Shown one piece after another: positions 1-9,378 of a stretch of DNA of 25,446 bases (positions are counted from its first letter, which is position 1; every line of letters begins with the position of its first letter). The DNA comes from Pigoraptor vietnamica. Its lineage: Eukaryota; Opisthokonta; Filasterea. The notes beneath the pieces were generated by a model. It was not told where the DNA came from and ran no database searches. It worked only from the letters and a program-made list of their open reading frames with translations. Where the stretch lies: the NCBI GenBank assembly GCA_943704525.1, contig CALSCQ010000010.1, positions 1 through 25,446 on the forward strand, given 5' to 3'. Position numbers and translations under genes: made by a program.

Positions 1-12
1 CTCTTCCGATCT
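1..12 (+). other. Sequencing-adapter remnant at contig start
   Basis: The first 12 bases, CTCTTCCGATCT, are identical to the 3' end of the standard Illumina TruSeq adapter arm. They lie exactly at the edge of the window and are followed by a pyrimidine-rich run. The simplest reading is untrimmed adapter left in the assembly, not genomic sequence. Confidence 0.8.
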
Positions 13-193
13 TCTTCCCTCCCCCCTTCCCTCCCCCCCCCTTTTATTGCAACAGCGCTCTCTGTCCCATCTTGTAGACCGTGTGGGCGGCTACTATGTC
101 CCTTGTCGCCATGATGAATCGCGAGCCTTGAACGGGGCGACTTCTTTTCACGTGACACCGGCAAACGGCCCCGCGAGCGCACCTTACGAGAGA
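13..193 (+). promoter_or_regulatory. Leader and proximal promoter of APC4
   Basis: This stretch begins with a C/T-rich tract (13-45) and carries a TCACGTGAC box at 148-156, about 40 bases before the chosen start codon. The APC4 frame stays open through it, so the sequence alone does not exclude a longer N-terminus. There is no upstream in-frame ATG, however, and homology places the protein start at 194. Confidence 0.4.
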
Positions 194-2518
194 ATGGGTT
201 CCTTCACGGTGCTGGGGGACAAATCTTCGCCCTCCAAAATTGCGATTGCAGCGTGGTGTCCCACGATGGACCTCGTGGCGGCCGTCGCGGCCAACGGGGA
301 GCTCTGGATCAACCGCCTCAACTGGCAGCGCGTGTGCACGGTGGCGCCGGCGGGGGAGGACGCCACCGTCACCGCACTCGCGTGGAGGCCAGATGGACGC
401 GTGCTCGCTTGCGGGCGGCGAAATGGCGCGCTCTCGATCGTCGACGTCGAGTCGGGATCCGCGAGGGACGTTCCGCCGTGGGCGAGCGGCGGCAACACAC
501 ACTCGACCGTCACGGCGCTGTCGTGGGTGGACGGTTGCGAGGGGGACGCAGACGTGCTGCACGGCCTCCTCTGTCTGGGTGACGAGCGCACTCGCGTGCA
601 GGTGGCCGCGCCCATGGCCGGCGGCGCGGGTGCTGCGTCCGCATCGTCAAACTCTGGGGGTTCTGCTGGCGAGGTTGTGGGCGGTCCGGACGCCAGGGAC
701 GACGACCAGCCGGCCAACGGCCTCGGGGCAGGCCTCGGCGACACGCTCGACCCGTCCGCGAGGATGACGGTGCTGGCCGTGGGCGACGCCGACGGCCGCG
801 TTCACCTGCTCGCGCTCGGCACAGTCCACGTGGCGACCCTCGACGCTGGAAGCGCAGCGCAGTGTCCAGGCGGGCGCGTCGTCGCCGTCGGGTGCTCGCG
901 GGACCTTGGCGTGGTCGTGGCATCGGTGGAGCCCGCGGCTGGGGACGGCGCAATCGCCGTGTTTGCAAGCGCGCTGTGTCCGGCCCGGCGGAGAGAGCTG
1001 TACAACGTTGCGGTTCGGCGAGAGCGCATGAGGCAGCTGGTGACCGCGTGCAGGTCGTCCCTTGCGGCGCTCAAGAGGCACTGGGACGAGTCACTAGTGC
1101 GGCTGGCGGACCGCTTCCGCGCCTTCTCGCAGCAGCTCGCCTCTAACTCCGCCGGCGGGTCCGAAGCGCCCACGGCGGAAGGGGAGCTGTTTGCCCTCCT
1201 CGTGGACGGAGCGTCCTCGCCCGACCTCCAGGGGTTTCTCGCGCGCGACCTCACCGAGCAGCAGCTCAAGGGCGCGGCGTCCAAGCTCGAGGCGTCGTGC
1301 ACCGCCGTGCACGCCGTGCTGGGCGGCGCGCTGTGGCGCGCGGCGACGGGGCTCTGCGTCGCGTCGGGGGACTTTGCCGGCCTCGCGCGGTGGGTGGAAC
1401 GGTACGGCTCGGTCGGGCTGACGGCGGCGGCCGCGGATGCCTGCGCCCAGTCGGCGCTTGACATCCTGCGCAAGGCGGAAGAGGCGATCGTCGTGCTGAC
1501 GGACGTGCGCGCCGGCATGGCCTCGTTCCTCGCGTGGATGGCGTACGCCGCGCGCTTCGTTGCTAGCGGCAGCCAGGACCTGTCCGCCGCCGCAATGCAG
1601 CGCCCGGTGTCCGGCCTCGCCGCCGTCGTTCGGACGCTCGCTGAGAGCGCGGGAGACTCTGGCGCGGCGCCCGCCCGCGCCCACCGTCGCGTGGCGCAGT
1701 ACCTCGAGGACGCGCCCCTCTCGATTCCCCACGGCCATGCGGCCGGTGCCCAGGGCTCGCTTGCGGGCGCCGTGGCCGTCGCCGAGCGCGCCCTCGAGTC
1801 TCTGTGCGCGGGAATTCCATCCACCGTGTCGTCGACGTTTTCGGTCGCGCGCGTCGTCCCCGTGCTCACGGGTCTCGCGCCCGCGGATCGGCTGGCGCCC
1901 TCACTCGCGTCGGACCCGGAGAACGCCGCCCGCGTCGCGTGCTGCTTCGCGCTGGGGCTTCCGGCGTGCGTCGGCGTGCTCGTCGTCGAGTCCGAGCCCA
2001 AATCGGGCGGCGGCGGCGGCGGAGGCGCTGCCCCTTCATTTGGCGTGCGGCCCCGGTCCTTGTCCCTGCACAACGTCGTCGTCGAATTTTCCGGCGGCGG
2101 CGGGACTGTGCGCGCCGTGCATATGCACGGGAGCGGCGCCGTTCTCGCCCTCGTCGCAGAGAACGCAAGCGGCACCGGCGACGGCGGCGATGGGGATGTG
2201 AGCCTCGTGCTGGCGCCCCTTCCCGGCCTCCACCGGATGGCGACGTACGACACCGACACGAAACAGTCTGGAAGGTACCCGGAGCAATGGGCTAGTGCGC
2301 TGCCGGCGGTCGCGCCCGACGCCGACGAGACGCGTGCGCGTGCCCTCGGTGGCATGCGGGGCGGGTGCGCGCGCGTGTTTGCGAGCAGCACGCGCCGCGT
2401 CGCTCTGTGCCTGCCCGCCAGGGGACGTCGCGTGAGGCTTCTTGACCTCGCCGAGGACGATGAGGAGGCCGGCGAGGGCGAGGGCGGTGACGGAGACAGC
2501 AATGCTGCTCGTGACTAA
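194..2518 (+). CDS. APC4: Anaphase-promoting complex subunit 4 (APC4), intronless
   Basis: The 774-residue product resembles APC4, a scaffold subunit of the APC/C ubiquitin ligase that targets securin and cyclins; human ANAPC4 is about 808 residues. The first 130 residues match the Apc4 WD40 start: SFTVLGDK, then GELWINRLNWQRV, then VTALAWRPDGR. Residues about 266-450 form the alpha-helical APC4 domain, with a well-kept stretch around GASSPDLQGFL (near residue 337). The remaining C-terminal part (about 560-774) should complete the beta-propeller, and the protein ends in an acidic tail. I chose the ATG at 194 because SFxVxGxK lies next to the initiator in the family and the context (AGAATGG) is good; an upstream TTG in frame is not credible. 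No intron is needed, unlike the heavily split neighbours. Internal Ser/Gly-rich (about 150-190) and poly-Gly (about 605) tracts look like loop insertions. Confidence 0.9.
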   Translation: MGSFTVLGDKSSPSKIAIAAWCPTMDLVAAVAANGELWINRLNWQRVCTVAPAGEDATVTALAWRPDGRVLACGRRNGALSIVDVESGSARDVPPWASGGNTHSTVTALSWVDGCEGDADVLHGLLCLGDERTRVQVAAPMAGGAGAASASSNSGGSAGEVVGGPDARDDDQPANGLGAGLGDTLDPSARMTVLAVGDADGRVHLLALGTVHVATLDAGSAAQCPGGRVVAVGCSRDLGVVVASVEPAAGDGAIAVFASALCPARRRELYNVAVRRERMRQLVTACRSSLAALKRHWDESLVRLADRFRAFSQQLASNSAGGSEAPTAEGELFALLVDGASSPDLQGFLARDLTEQQLKGAASKLEASCTAVHAVLGGALWRAATGLCVASGDFAGLARWVERYGSVGLTAAAADACAQSALDILRKAEEAIVVLTDVRAGMASFLAWMAYAARFVASGSQDLSAAAMQRPVSGLAAVVRTLAESAGDSGAAPARAHRRVAQYLEDAPLSIPHGHAAGAQGSLAGAVAVAERALESLCAGIPSTVSSTFSVARVVPVLTGLAPADRLAPSLASDPENAARVACCFALGLPACVGVLVVESEPKSGGGGGGGAAPSFGVRPRSLSLHNVVVEFSGGGGTVRAVHMHGSGAVLALVAENASGTGDGGDGDVSLVLAPLPGLHRMATYDTDTKQSGRYPEQWASALPAVAPDADETRARALGGMRGGCARVFASSTRRVALCLPARGRRVRLLDLAEDDEEAGEGEGGDGDSNAARD

Positions 2519-2732
2519 AGTGGAAGATATTCTGTTTCTGTCTTGCCTGTTTTGGCCGCTCTGCCGCGTCAAGACAGCGTCGGAAGTGTGGCAATCTGAA
2601 GGATTTTCGATTTTTTGTTCATTCGAAACGAAAAAAACGATTTGCGGCGCAAAAGTGAAGGGGCAGACGAGACAAGAGAAATGCGCGAGAAACGAGAACC
2701 GCCGGGGTAGACGGGTCCGTACGCGAGGTCGT
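2519..2732. terminator. Shared 3' intergenic region of convergent APC4 and SCC3
   Basis: Only 214 bases separate the two stop codons. The segment is much more A/T-rich than the genes. At 2603-2642 it holds a run of T's followed by a run of A's with the palindromic core TTCGAA between them, forming an imperfect hairpin. Either strand therefore offers an A-rich end, consistent with transcription ending from both sides. No canonical AATAAA is present on either strand. Confidence 0.4.
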
Positions 2733-5700
2733 TCACTTGCGGGCGCGCGTGGACCGGCGCAGCTGCGACTCGACGAGATCGTCGTCGTCATCCGCATTGG
2801 TCCCTGCGAACAAAACGGGCCGGCAAAATACAGTCAACTCAAAGTTCCGGACCCAGTCCTAAAATTCTCGGCAAGTACAGCCGCAGAAGGGGACAACGCA
2901 GACGCAATTTCTCGCTCACCTCCCAAGTCTTCGTCCGTGAAGGTGAGGGGGGCAATGGCCTTGCGCTTGCGCGGTGCGTCGTCTCCCTTGGGCTTGTTGA
3001 GCGACATGCTCTTCTTTGCCGGGACGGGGTTTTCCGGCGGCGACGGCTTCGTGCGCTTCGCGGGCGGGCGAACGACGACCTCCTCGCGCTCGCTGCCGTC
3101 CTCATCCGCCGCATCCGACGGCGCCTCGTCAGAGTCAACCGCCGTGAGCGTCCTCTTGTTTGGCCGGCGCTGCGCAGCAACCGGGGATTTGGCAGCCGGC
3201 TTGGCGCGGGGCGCCTCTTCCTCGTCGTCGTGCTCGTCCATGCGGAGGCGCTTGCGGGCGGGCGAGCGGGACGCGCCTCGCTGCTGCTGCTTGCGGGCGC
3301 CGCTCCGAGGGCTGCCGCGCTTGGCCGCCGGAGTGGGCTTCGCCTCCTCCTCCTCGCTCGCATCGTCCTCAAACTCCTGAATTTCGTCCGAGTCCTCGGC
3401 GGGACGGCGCTTGCGGGAAGCGGCCTCGGCGTCGTCCGTCACGAGCGCCGCGCGCAGGTTGCGCACGTTCGACATGAACATCTTGGCGCGGTCCTGCGCC
3501 GTGGGGCCCTGCGACGCGTTCGACCGGCGCGCCTGCTGCTTCTTGCCGGACGCGCCCGCGGCACCGGGCTTCTGCGAGGACCGCCGTGCCGATTTCGCCG
3601 CCGACTTGGCTGCCGACGCCGTCGCGGGGAGCGCCGACGGGTCCTTGAGCACCTTGAGAAGGAGGCCGCGGTAGGCAAAGTAGTCGATCCACGCGTCGTC
3701 CTCCTTGTCCGGACGCCGCTGCCCCGCCTGGAGATCGAGGGCCTTGAGGCTGCATCGCGGAATGAGGTCGTCATCAGACAATTGTCCAAAGACAAAGGAG
3801 GGACAGCACAGGTGCTTGAGACAACAGTTACAGTCCAACTCACACTGCGCCGGCGTCCGTCTGCTTGAGACGCGGCACAATTTCCTTGAGAGCGGCAAAG
3901 AGGGACACGCGTGTGACGTCGCCGGAGAGGGCAAAGGCAATCCCGCTCGTGTGGACGTCAACGAGCGCCTGGTTCACTCGCGCGCTCTCCGCGGTCCCAA
4001 GCGCCGCGACGAGACGGCGGAGGACTTCCACCGCCACGTCCGCCTTCTCGCCATCGGCAGCCTCATTGAATGCCTGCAGCAGCCACACAGTAGAGAGAGA
4101 GTGTGTGAGTGAGTACGAACGACACGATTCGGGATAGAGCAAAGGGTGGGCAAAAAGGGAGGGGAAGCCCACCATCTTGAGCGAATCCGAGATGAGTCGG
4201 CCCAGATCCGGCACCGAGCGGTCGCGCAGCCTCGCAAAGGCGTACTTGGCCACGTCGCCATACTCATCGCCAAAGTGGCCGAGGCGCCCAAAGACAATGG
4301 CGGCGTCGACGGGCGGAATGCACCCCGTGCACACGAGCATGAGGAATTTGGCGACGAGGCTCCGGCGCCGCTCGAGCGCAAGCCACAACTCCTCGACGTC
4401 CTCCCCGCGCTTCTTTCCATCGTCAATGTTGGCCACGACGCCTGCAATCGCATCGCACAGGTAAATAGAGATTGGTCAGCTTCACTATGTGGGAGGGAGT
4501 GCCGCGGGACAAAGCTCGCACAAGTGTGCGACTGCGCCGTACCCACCCGCGTGATCGGGCTGGAATGCGGCCGTGTCAAGAGCGCGCACCAGCTTTCGCA
4601 CGACGGCCGCCGGAAGGACATACACCGGCGCGACGTCCTGGTCGTTGCGATTGCCGTCCGCGTTCTCCTTGTTGGCGTCGTCCGCGCGGCCCTTGCCCTT
4701 CGCCTGCCGCTTTGCCGCCTTCGCGTCCATGGCGTCCTTCAGCGGCTTCTGCATGAGCACGGACGTCGCCGCGGCATCCACCACACCGCCAAACGCCTGC
4801 GGTGCGAAAACAAAATTGAGGATGACGTGCGACATATATCACAAAATACACTTGGAATTGACACCCACCGCCTCCTGAACCTTGTCGCTGTCGTTTTCGA
4901 GCAGCGACGCGCACATGTCGACAAAGCGATCCCTCCGCTCAATGTACGCGTCAATATCCTCGTCAGCGGACGGCTCCGTCGCCTGCCGAATGAACGCCAC
5001 AGAGGCCGTCTGGAGGGCGAGCAGCAGGACCTGTTGCGCGCGCGTGTATGGCTGGTGGGGTGAGGGTGCGCGAAATAAAACGGCACACCTCACATAATCA
5101 CATCACAAGTAGAGGCAGAAGACGGTACGACGCCCTACCTCGGGGTGGACGCTCGTTTTGGCAGCCCTTTCGACGATCGACGACACCGCAGCGTCGAGTT
5201 CCACGTTGTTCTGGAGCGCAAGGGCAAGGAAACGGCGAAGAGCGCTCACGAGGGGGAAGTGGCGCTCGTCGACGCTCTCGGTCCTGTCGTCGGCTGGGAG
5301 GGACTTGCTGTGCCGCTTGATTTCAGCAGCCGCATCCGCCGCCGCGGCCACGACGGCAGCCGACGCCGTCGCCTGTGACGGGCGTCCCTCCACAGCAAAG
5401 TGGCGGAGGGTCGCGGACAGCTGCTGGAGCGCGTCCGGTTCGATGAGGCGCGAGAAGAGATCTTGCACTGCCTTGATCGTAGAGTCCATTTGCTGCGCGA
5501 ACGGCGGAGAAAATATGGGTCAGCAACACATCGCGTGCAACTCACCCGCGAAAGGGAAATGTAAATACGCTGCAGACAAAAAAGTCCGATAGTGACATGC
5601 ACAACAGAGCCGATGCACTAAAGTATCGAACGAAGGATGCAAGCTACCGCACAAGGACACAAAAACACCACGCGCCGCACCTTGGTGAGGCGGCCCTCGG

Positions 5701-8700
5701 CCATCGCGGCGGGATCCAGGCACTGCGCAATCGCCGCGATGCACTCGACCTTCTGCGAATCGGCGCCGTAGCGCACCAGCAGCTCGGGCACGTGACGCGC
5801 GAGCGCGAGGGTCATGGCGCGCACGTCGGCCACGGCAGCCTCCTTCTCCTTCCCTGCGAGCGGCTTTCGGTTCGCGGCATCGAGGCCAGGCGGCGCAGGC
5901 CCGTCGATGGGCGCGACGATCGCAACCGTCCGCCTGCATGCGGCGACGAGAATCTGCACCAGGGACGTCTCCTCCTCCGCGTTGAGCTGGTCGCTCTGCG
6001 AGCCGCCCTGCGTTGCCTGCGTGTCCTCCTCACGCTGCTGCGCGTCCAGCAGAGCCGTGTAAGCGGCCCATTCCCGCACGGCCGGCACGTGCTTCCAGAG
6101 GCCACCGACGAGCGCATCGGCGTGGGCGCTGACACCAGAGTACGAGGCGGCGAACTTTGCGAGTTCCGCCAGCGTCGCCTTCGCCTGGCCGAGCTTTGCG
6201 TCCTTGGACTTCTTCGGGTTCGACTCGTGCGCAAACGTAGCCTCTTCCTCCAGGCGGTGGGCGATGAAGCGACCCGCCGCCCGCGAAACCTTCGGGTTGC
6301 TCTCGAAGATCTTGACGCTCGCGGCGCTGAGGTCGCTGTCCGTGAACACGCCGTAGCTGCGCCACGAATGCAAGACAGGCGTCAGTATTAAACGGTCGTG
6401 GAAACAACGTCCGACTCCGCTACATCACCACGCAGACAGCCCCTTGTGCTCGAACGCTCACTCACCGCAACAGAGGGACAAACAGCTTGATCGTGCGTGC
6501 GATGACGAGCGGGTTCACGTCGCGAAGCATCGCCACGAGGCGGTCCTTGAAGCGCTGCGTGAACGTCTCAAGCTGCGGCGCAAACTCGTCGACGGCGTAG
6601 AGGCGCTTCATGACATCCAGCGTCGCCAGCCTGACCTCAAAATCCTGCGGCGGGGAACTGCATATTGAGCAGTGCGCACCAACGGCCGCAACACGCGACA
6701 CAGCCGAAGCAGGTGCAAAATACGGTGCAGCCGAAGCAGTGTCCAAAGAAGCGCAATACGAGTCGTGTGAATTTCACTTCACTCTACCTTGTCGTGCAGA
6801 AGCCACCCGACATATTTGAGGAAGCCGTCCTTGAGGAACGTCGTGCTGTTGCTGACGATCCACTCGCCCAGCTCGGTGATGCTCGCGGCGCGAATCTCCT
6901 TCGCAGTGTCCCTGTGCGACAGTAGAGATCAGAGGCACACACAGGCCATATACACGAGCGATCATCCGCATACATACTCCACCAAAAGGAACCAAGGAGT
7001 GAGGACACACACATACAAAGGGCACGCCGCATTTCAACGCGCCGCACCTGTAGCGGTGGATGAAGACGCCCTTGAGAATGTCGTCGATGGCGCGCTCGAG
7101 CGCGGTGATGCGGTCGTGGACGGCCGTCTGCTGGTGGCGGAGCTGCGTCAGCTTCTCCTGGGACGCCTGCTTGCCGCGCTTCGACTCTGTGTCAATCTGC
7201 CGGTGGAATGTGTCGAGCTGCTGGCGAAACTCGGCGAGGACGCTCGCAAGAGTCGTGCCCAACTTCAGGCTCGCCACCGTGCCCGTGTGGCGGAAGGCGC
7301 GGACCTGGGGTGGGCGTGTGCGGCCGTTCAGCGCCGCATCAATCCACCATACAGCTGACCAACGCATATGCCGTCGACACACACGCGCGCAAGTCGTCAT
7401 GACGCTATCAAAACAAACGACGGAAGCGCAGCAAGGCACCTGGGAGCTTGCAAAGGCGGTGAGCCACGTGATGGAGACCTCGAGCATGAAGCCGTCGCAG
7501 AGGGCCGAGTCCTTGATGGTCTTGACAATGCGGTCCCACAGCTCCACAAACGCCGCGTAAAACTTGCGGTTCTTGCCGGCGGCCGTCTTGAAGGGATAGT
7601 CGACGGCGTCGTCGTCGATCTCCTCCATCAGCATCTCAAAGCCCTGTGGCGTGCGCGAGCGTGAGAACAGCGTGGACGAAAGTGGGAAGAGAGAGGCGCG
7701 CAAGAAGAGTACGAGAGTACGCGTGGGAACAAATGCATGCACATGCACGCGTGGAGACACGCACCCGCGCGGCGTCCTGCGAGTTCAGCAGGTTGGGCGC
7801 GACGTTGTTCTTGACAAATCCGCTCGAGTGGACAAAGAACGAGAGGAGCTCCGCCATGGCCGTCTTCCGGTTCGCCTCGTAGCGCGCAACCCACTGGTCA
7901 GCGACGGGCTGCAGTGCCGCGCGGCCCTTGCGAACGACCTCGTAGAGCGTGTCGCCTTTTCCTGCGTTTGAACAGAAGCGGAAATTTGAGTTGCACGGCA
8001 TCTGCGACTGACACGCAGCGCAGGACGACCAGGACAACAGCAGCAATTCATCCGCACAATAACACCCGTCCCGCACGCAAATGCCCACCGTCGTCCTTCT
8101 TCTGACCACGCCTCGCCGGCGCGGCGCGCGGTGCCTTTGCGGCGGCCTTTGCATCTTCGTCCCCAGACGACTCGGAATCGTCGCTTTCGGCGACTTCTTC
8201 GTAGATGAGAGCCTCGGGTTCCTCCTTCTCGGGCTAGACACATTGCAAGAAGGTCCGATTGAGACGAGTTTGACACAACGCCACTTTGCCGCAACAGACG
8301 CGACGAAATCAAGTGCGTGGCACACATATGCGTCAGCCGCACATTTGTGCGCGTACATAGAAGGCACTTTCTAGTTCAAGCACACACACACACCTCGGCA
8401 TCCTTCTTGCGGCTGGCCTTCTGAGCCTTCTGCGTCTTCTGTGATCGCACATATTGCGCGGTGAGCCGAAACCACAAACGCCCAACACGCACGGGACACG
8501 GCACACACAACGAAACGTACCATCTTCTTAGCAACTTCGCCGTCCGACGCATTATCGTCGTCGTCATTGTATGTGCTGCGACAAAAAGATAGTGCGTGAG
8601 TGTGTTGCAGTGACGAAAACGAAGCGCAACCTTGAAACAGAGATGGCGAATGATGTTAAGTAGTCGAGGCCACAAAATAAGCGCGCACAGCGAATTCCGC

Positions 8701-8812
8701 CGAATTACATTTCGTCTCCCTCCTTGCGCAACACACAGAACATCAACTCGCAACACAAAGGGCGCAAAACTCACGGCTTCGCAGCACGCGGGCGAAGGGA
8801 TCGCGTCGCCAT
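2733..8812 (-). CDS. SCC3: Cohesin subunit Scc3/STAG (stromalin), 17 exons
   Basis: Scc3/STAG binds the kleisin of the cohesin ring and is needed for loading and cohesion; this protein has 1,368 residues (human STAG2 about 1,230-1,270). Exons, in gene order: 8812-8775, 8575-8521, 8438-8394, 8233-8089, 7961-7765, 7643-7440, 7304-7048, 6911-6788, 6644-6466, 6356-5681, 5492-5139, 5051-4869, 4796-4547, 4441-4173, 4073-3844, 3749-2920, 2803-2733. Phases agree at every join. The acidic N-terminus is followed by the STAG domain (about 161-310; VRAFRHTGT at 229) and the stromalin conservative domain (about 310-410; HRYRD, ELGEWIV, FLKYVGWLLHDK, VRLATLDVMKRLYA). Helical repeats follow. From about 1070 the tail is disordered, alternating acidic runs with basic NLS-like clusters (KRLRMDE, PAKRTKPS, PRKRKA). 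Final exon boundaries and the shortest exons are the least certain. Confidence 0.88.
5546..5569 (-). other. Candidate 24-nt cassette microexon in SCC3 intron 10
   Basis: Inside the 188-bp intron between exons 10 and 11, 24 bases are flanked by a good acceptor (TTGTCTGCAG) and a perfect donor (GTGAGT). They would add eight residues, RIYISLSR, in phase 0 without a stop. Use would leave introns of 111 and 53 bp; 53 bp is shorter than any other intron in the window. Whether it is used is unknown. Confidence 0.35.
8381..8392. repeat. (CA)6 at the SCC3 exon 3 donor
   Basis: On the coding (minus) strand, the 5' splice site after the GAG codon is followed by an uninterrupted GTGTGTGTGTGTG run, so the donor dinucleotide is itself part of a short microsatellite. 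Confidence 0.8.
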
Positions 8813-9014
8813 CGTTGTTACGCCCTGCGCACGTCCACCGCGCGCGAACAGACAGGCGGCCACTAAACAGACAGACGCTGCGGTACAAAAGGAGCCGTGC
8901 GCGTGCACGCGAAAAGGGCTTTGAGAAAGTGCGCCCAAGGCAAAAGACGTTCCTCAAGGGATGTTGGTCACCACGTCGCAATCATTTCGCGCCGTCTGAT
9001 GGGGCGGCTGATTT

Positions 9015-9024
9015 TTTCCCGCGC
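9015..9024. promoter_or_regulatory. E2F-like site upstream of SCC3
   Basis: TTTCCCGCGC, preceded by further T's, matches the E2F/DP consensus TTTSSCGC. It lies about 203 bases upstream of the SCC3 start. Cohesin genes are E2F-controlled in several eukaryotes, so the position is plausible. This is a motif match only. Confidence 0.4.
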
Positions 9025-9030
9025 TTTTGG

Positions 9031-9038
9031 CACGTGAC
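9031..9038. promoter_or_regulatory. CACGTGAC box upstream of SCC3
   Basis: This palindromic CACGTG E-box core with a 3' AC lies seven bases from the E2F-like site. The same CACGTGAC core occurs 38 bases before the APC4 start codon. The factor is unknown; bHLH proteins of the Cbf1/USF type bind such cores in other organisms. Confidence 0.35.
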
Positions 9039-9378
9039 TGTTACACGTACCGATACGGGTTGCGTGTGCAAGTCGAGGGTACCGATAAGGCATGCCACTG
9101 CGCACACGCTCGCCGACGCCGCATTTCCGCCACAGTGCACACCCTCCGGCACTGTCCCTCTTGCTCTACACGGCCTCGATCAGAGACCATCGATGGGATG
9201 GTCACATGACGTCCCCAACGTGAAGCTCTCACACACTCTTGTGCGATGAATTAAAAAAAAGATATGGAGGCATGGCTTGGTTTAACAGAAGCCCCGCCAC
9301 ACGTTTAGCTGGTAGGCATGCGCAATCACTGCCGAACACTTTTGGCGTTATCGTTTATACAAAGTTTGTTTCGCCCGT

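Larger units (their letters stand above)
8813..9378 (-). promoter_or_regulatory. SCC3 promoter and 3' flank of the ASH-protein gene
   Basis: These 566 bases hold no supportable gene. They separate the SCC3 start codon from the stop codon of the next gene upstream; both genes read leftward. The SCC3-proximal half contains an E2F-like TTTCCCGCGC (9015-9024) and a CACGTGAC box (9031-9038), about 200-225 bases from the start codon. The distal part contains an A-rich run (9252-9261) that may mark the 3' end of the ASH-gene transcript. Short ORFs here show no recognisable product. Confidence 0.5.

Noticed and set aside
47-193. N-terminal extension of APC4 from a TTG codon
   Set aside because: There is no ATG, and the extra 49 residues resemble nothing in APC4. 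The family start motif lies directly after the ATG at 194.
2834-2919. SCC3 coding sequence continued to the first stop at 2834
   Set aside because: A good donor at 2919 and acceptor at 2804 give a phase-matched final exon with an acidic-basic tail and bring the total to an exact multiple of three. The read-through segment has no such character.
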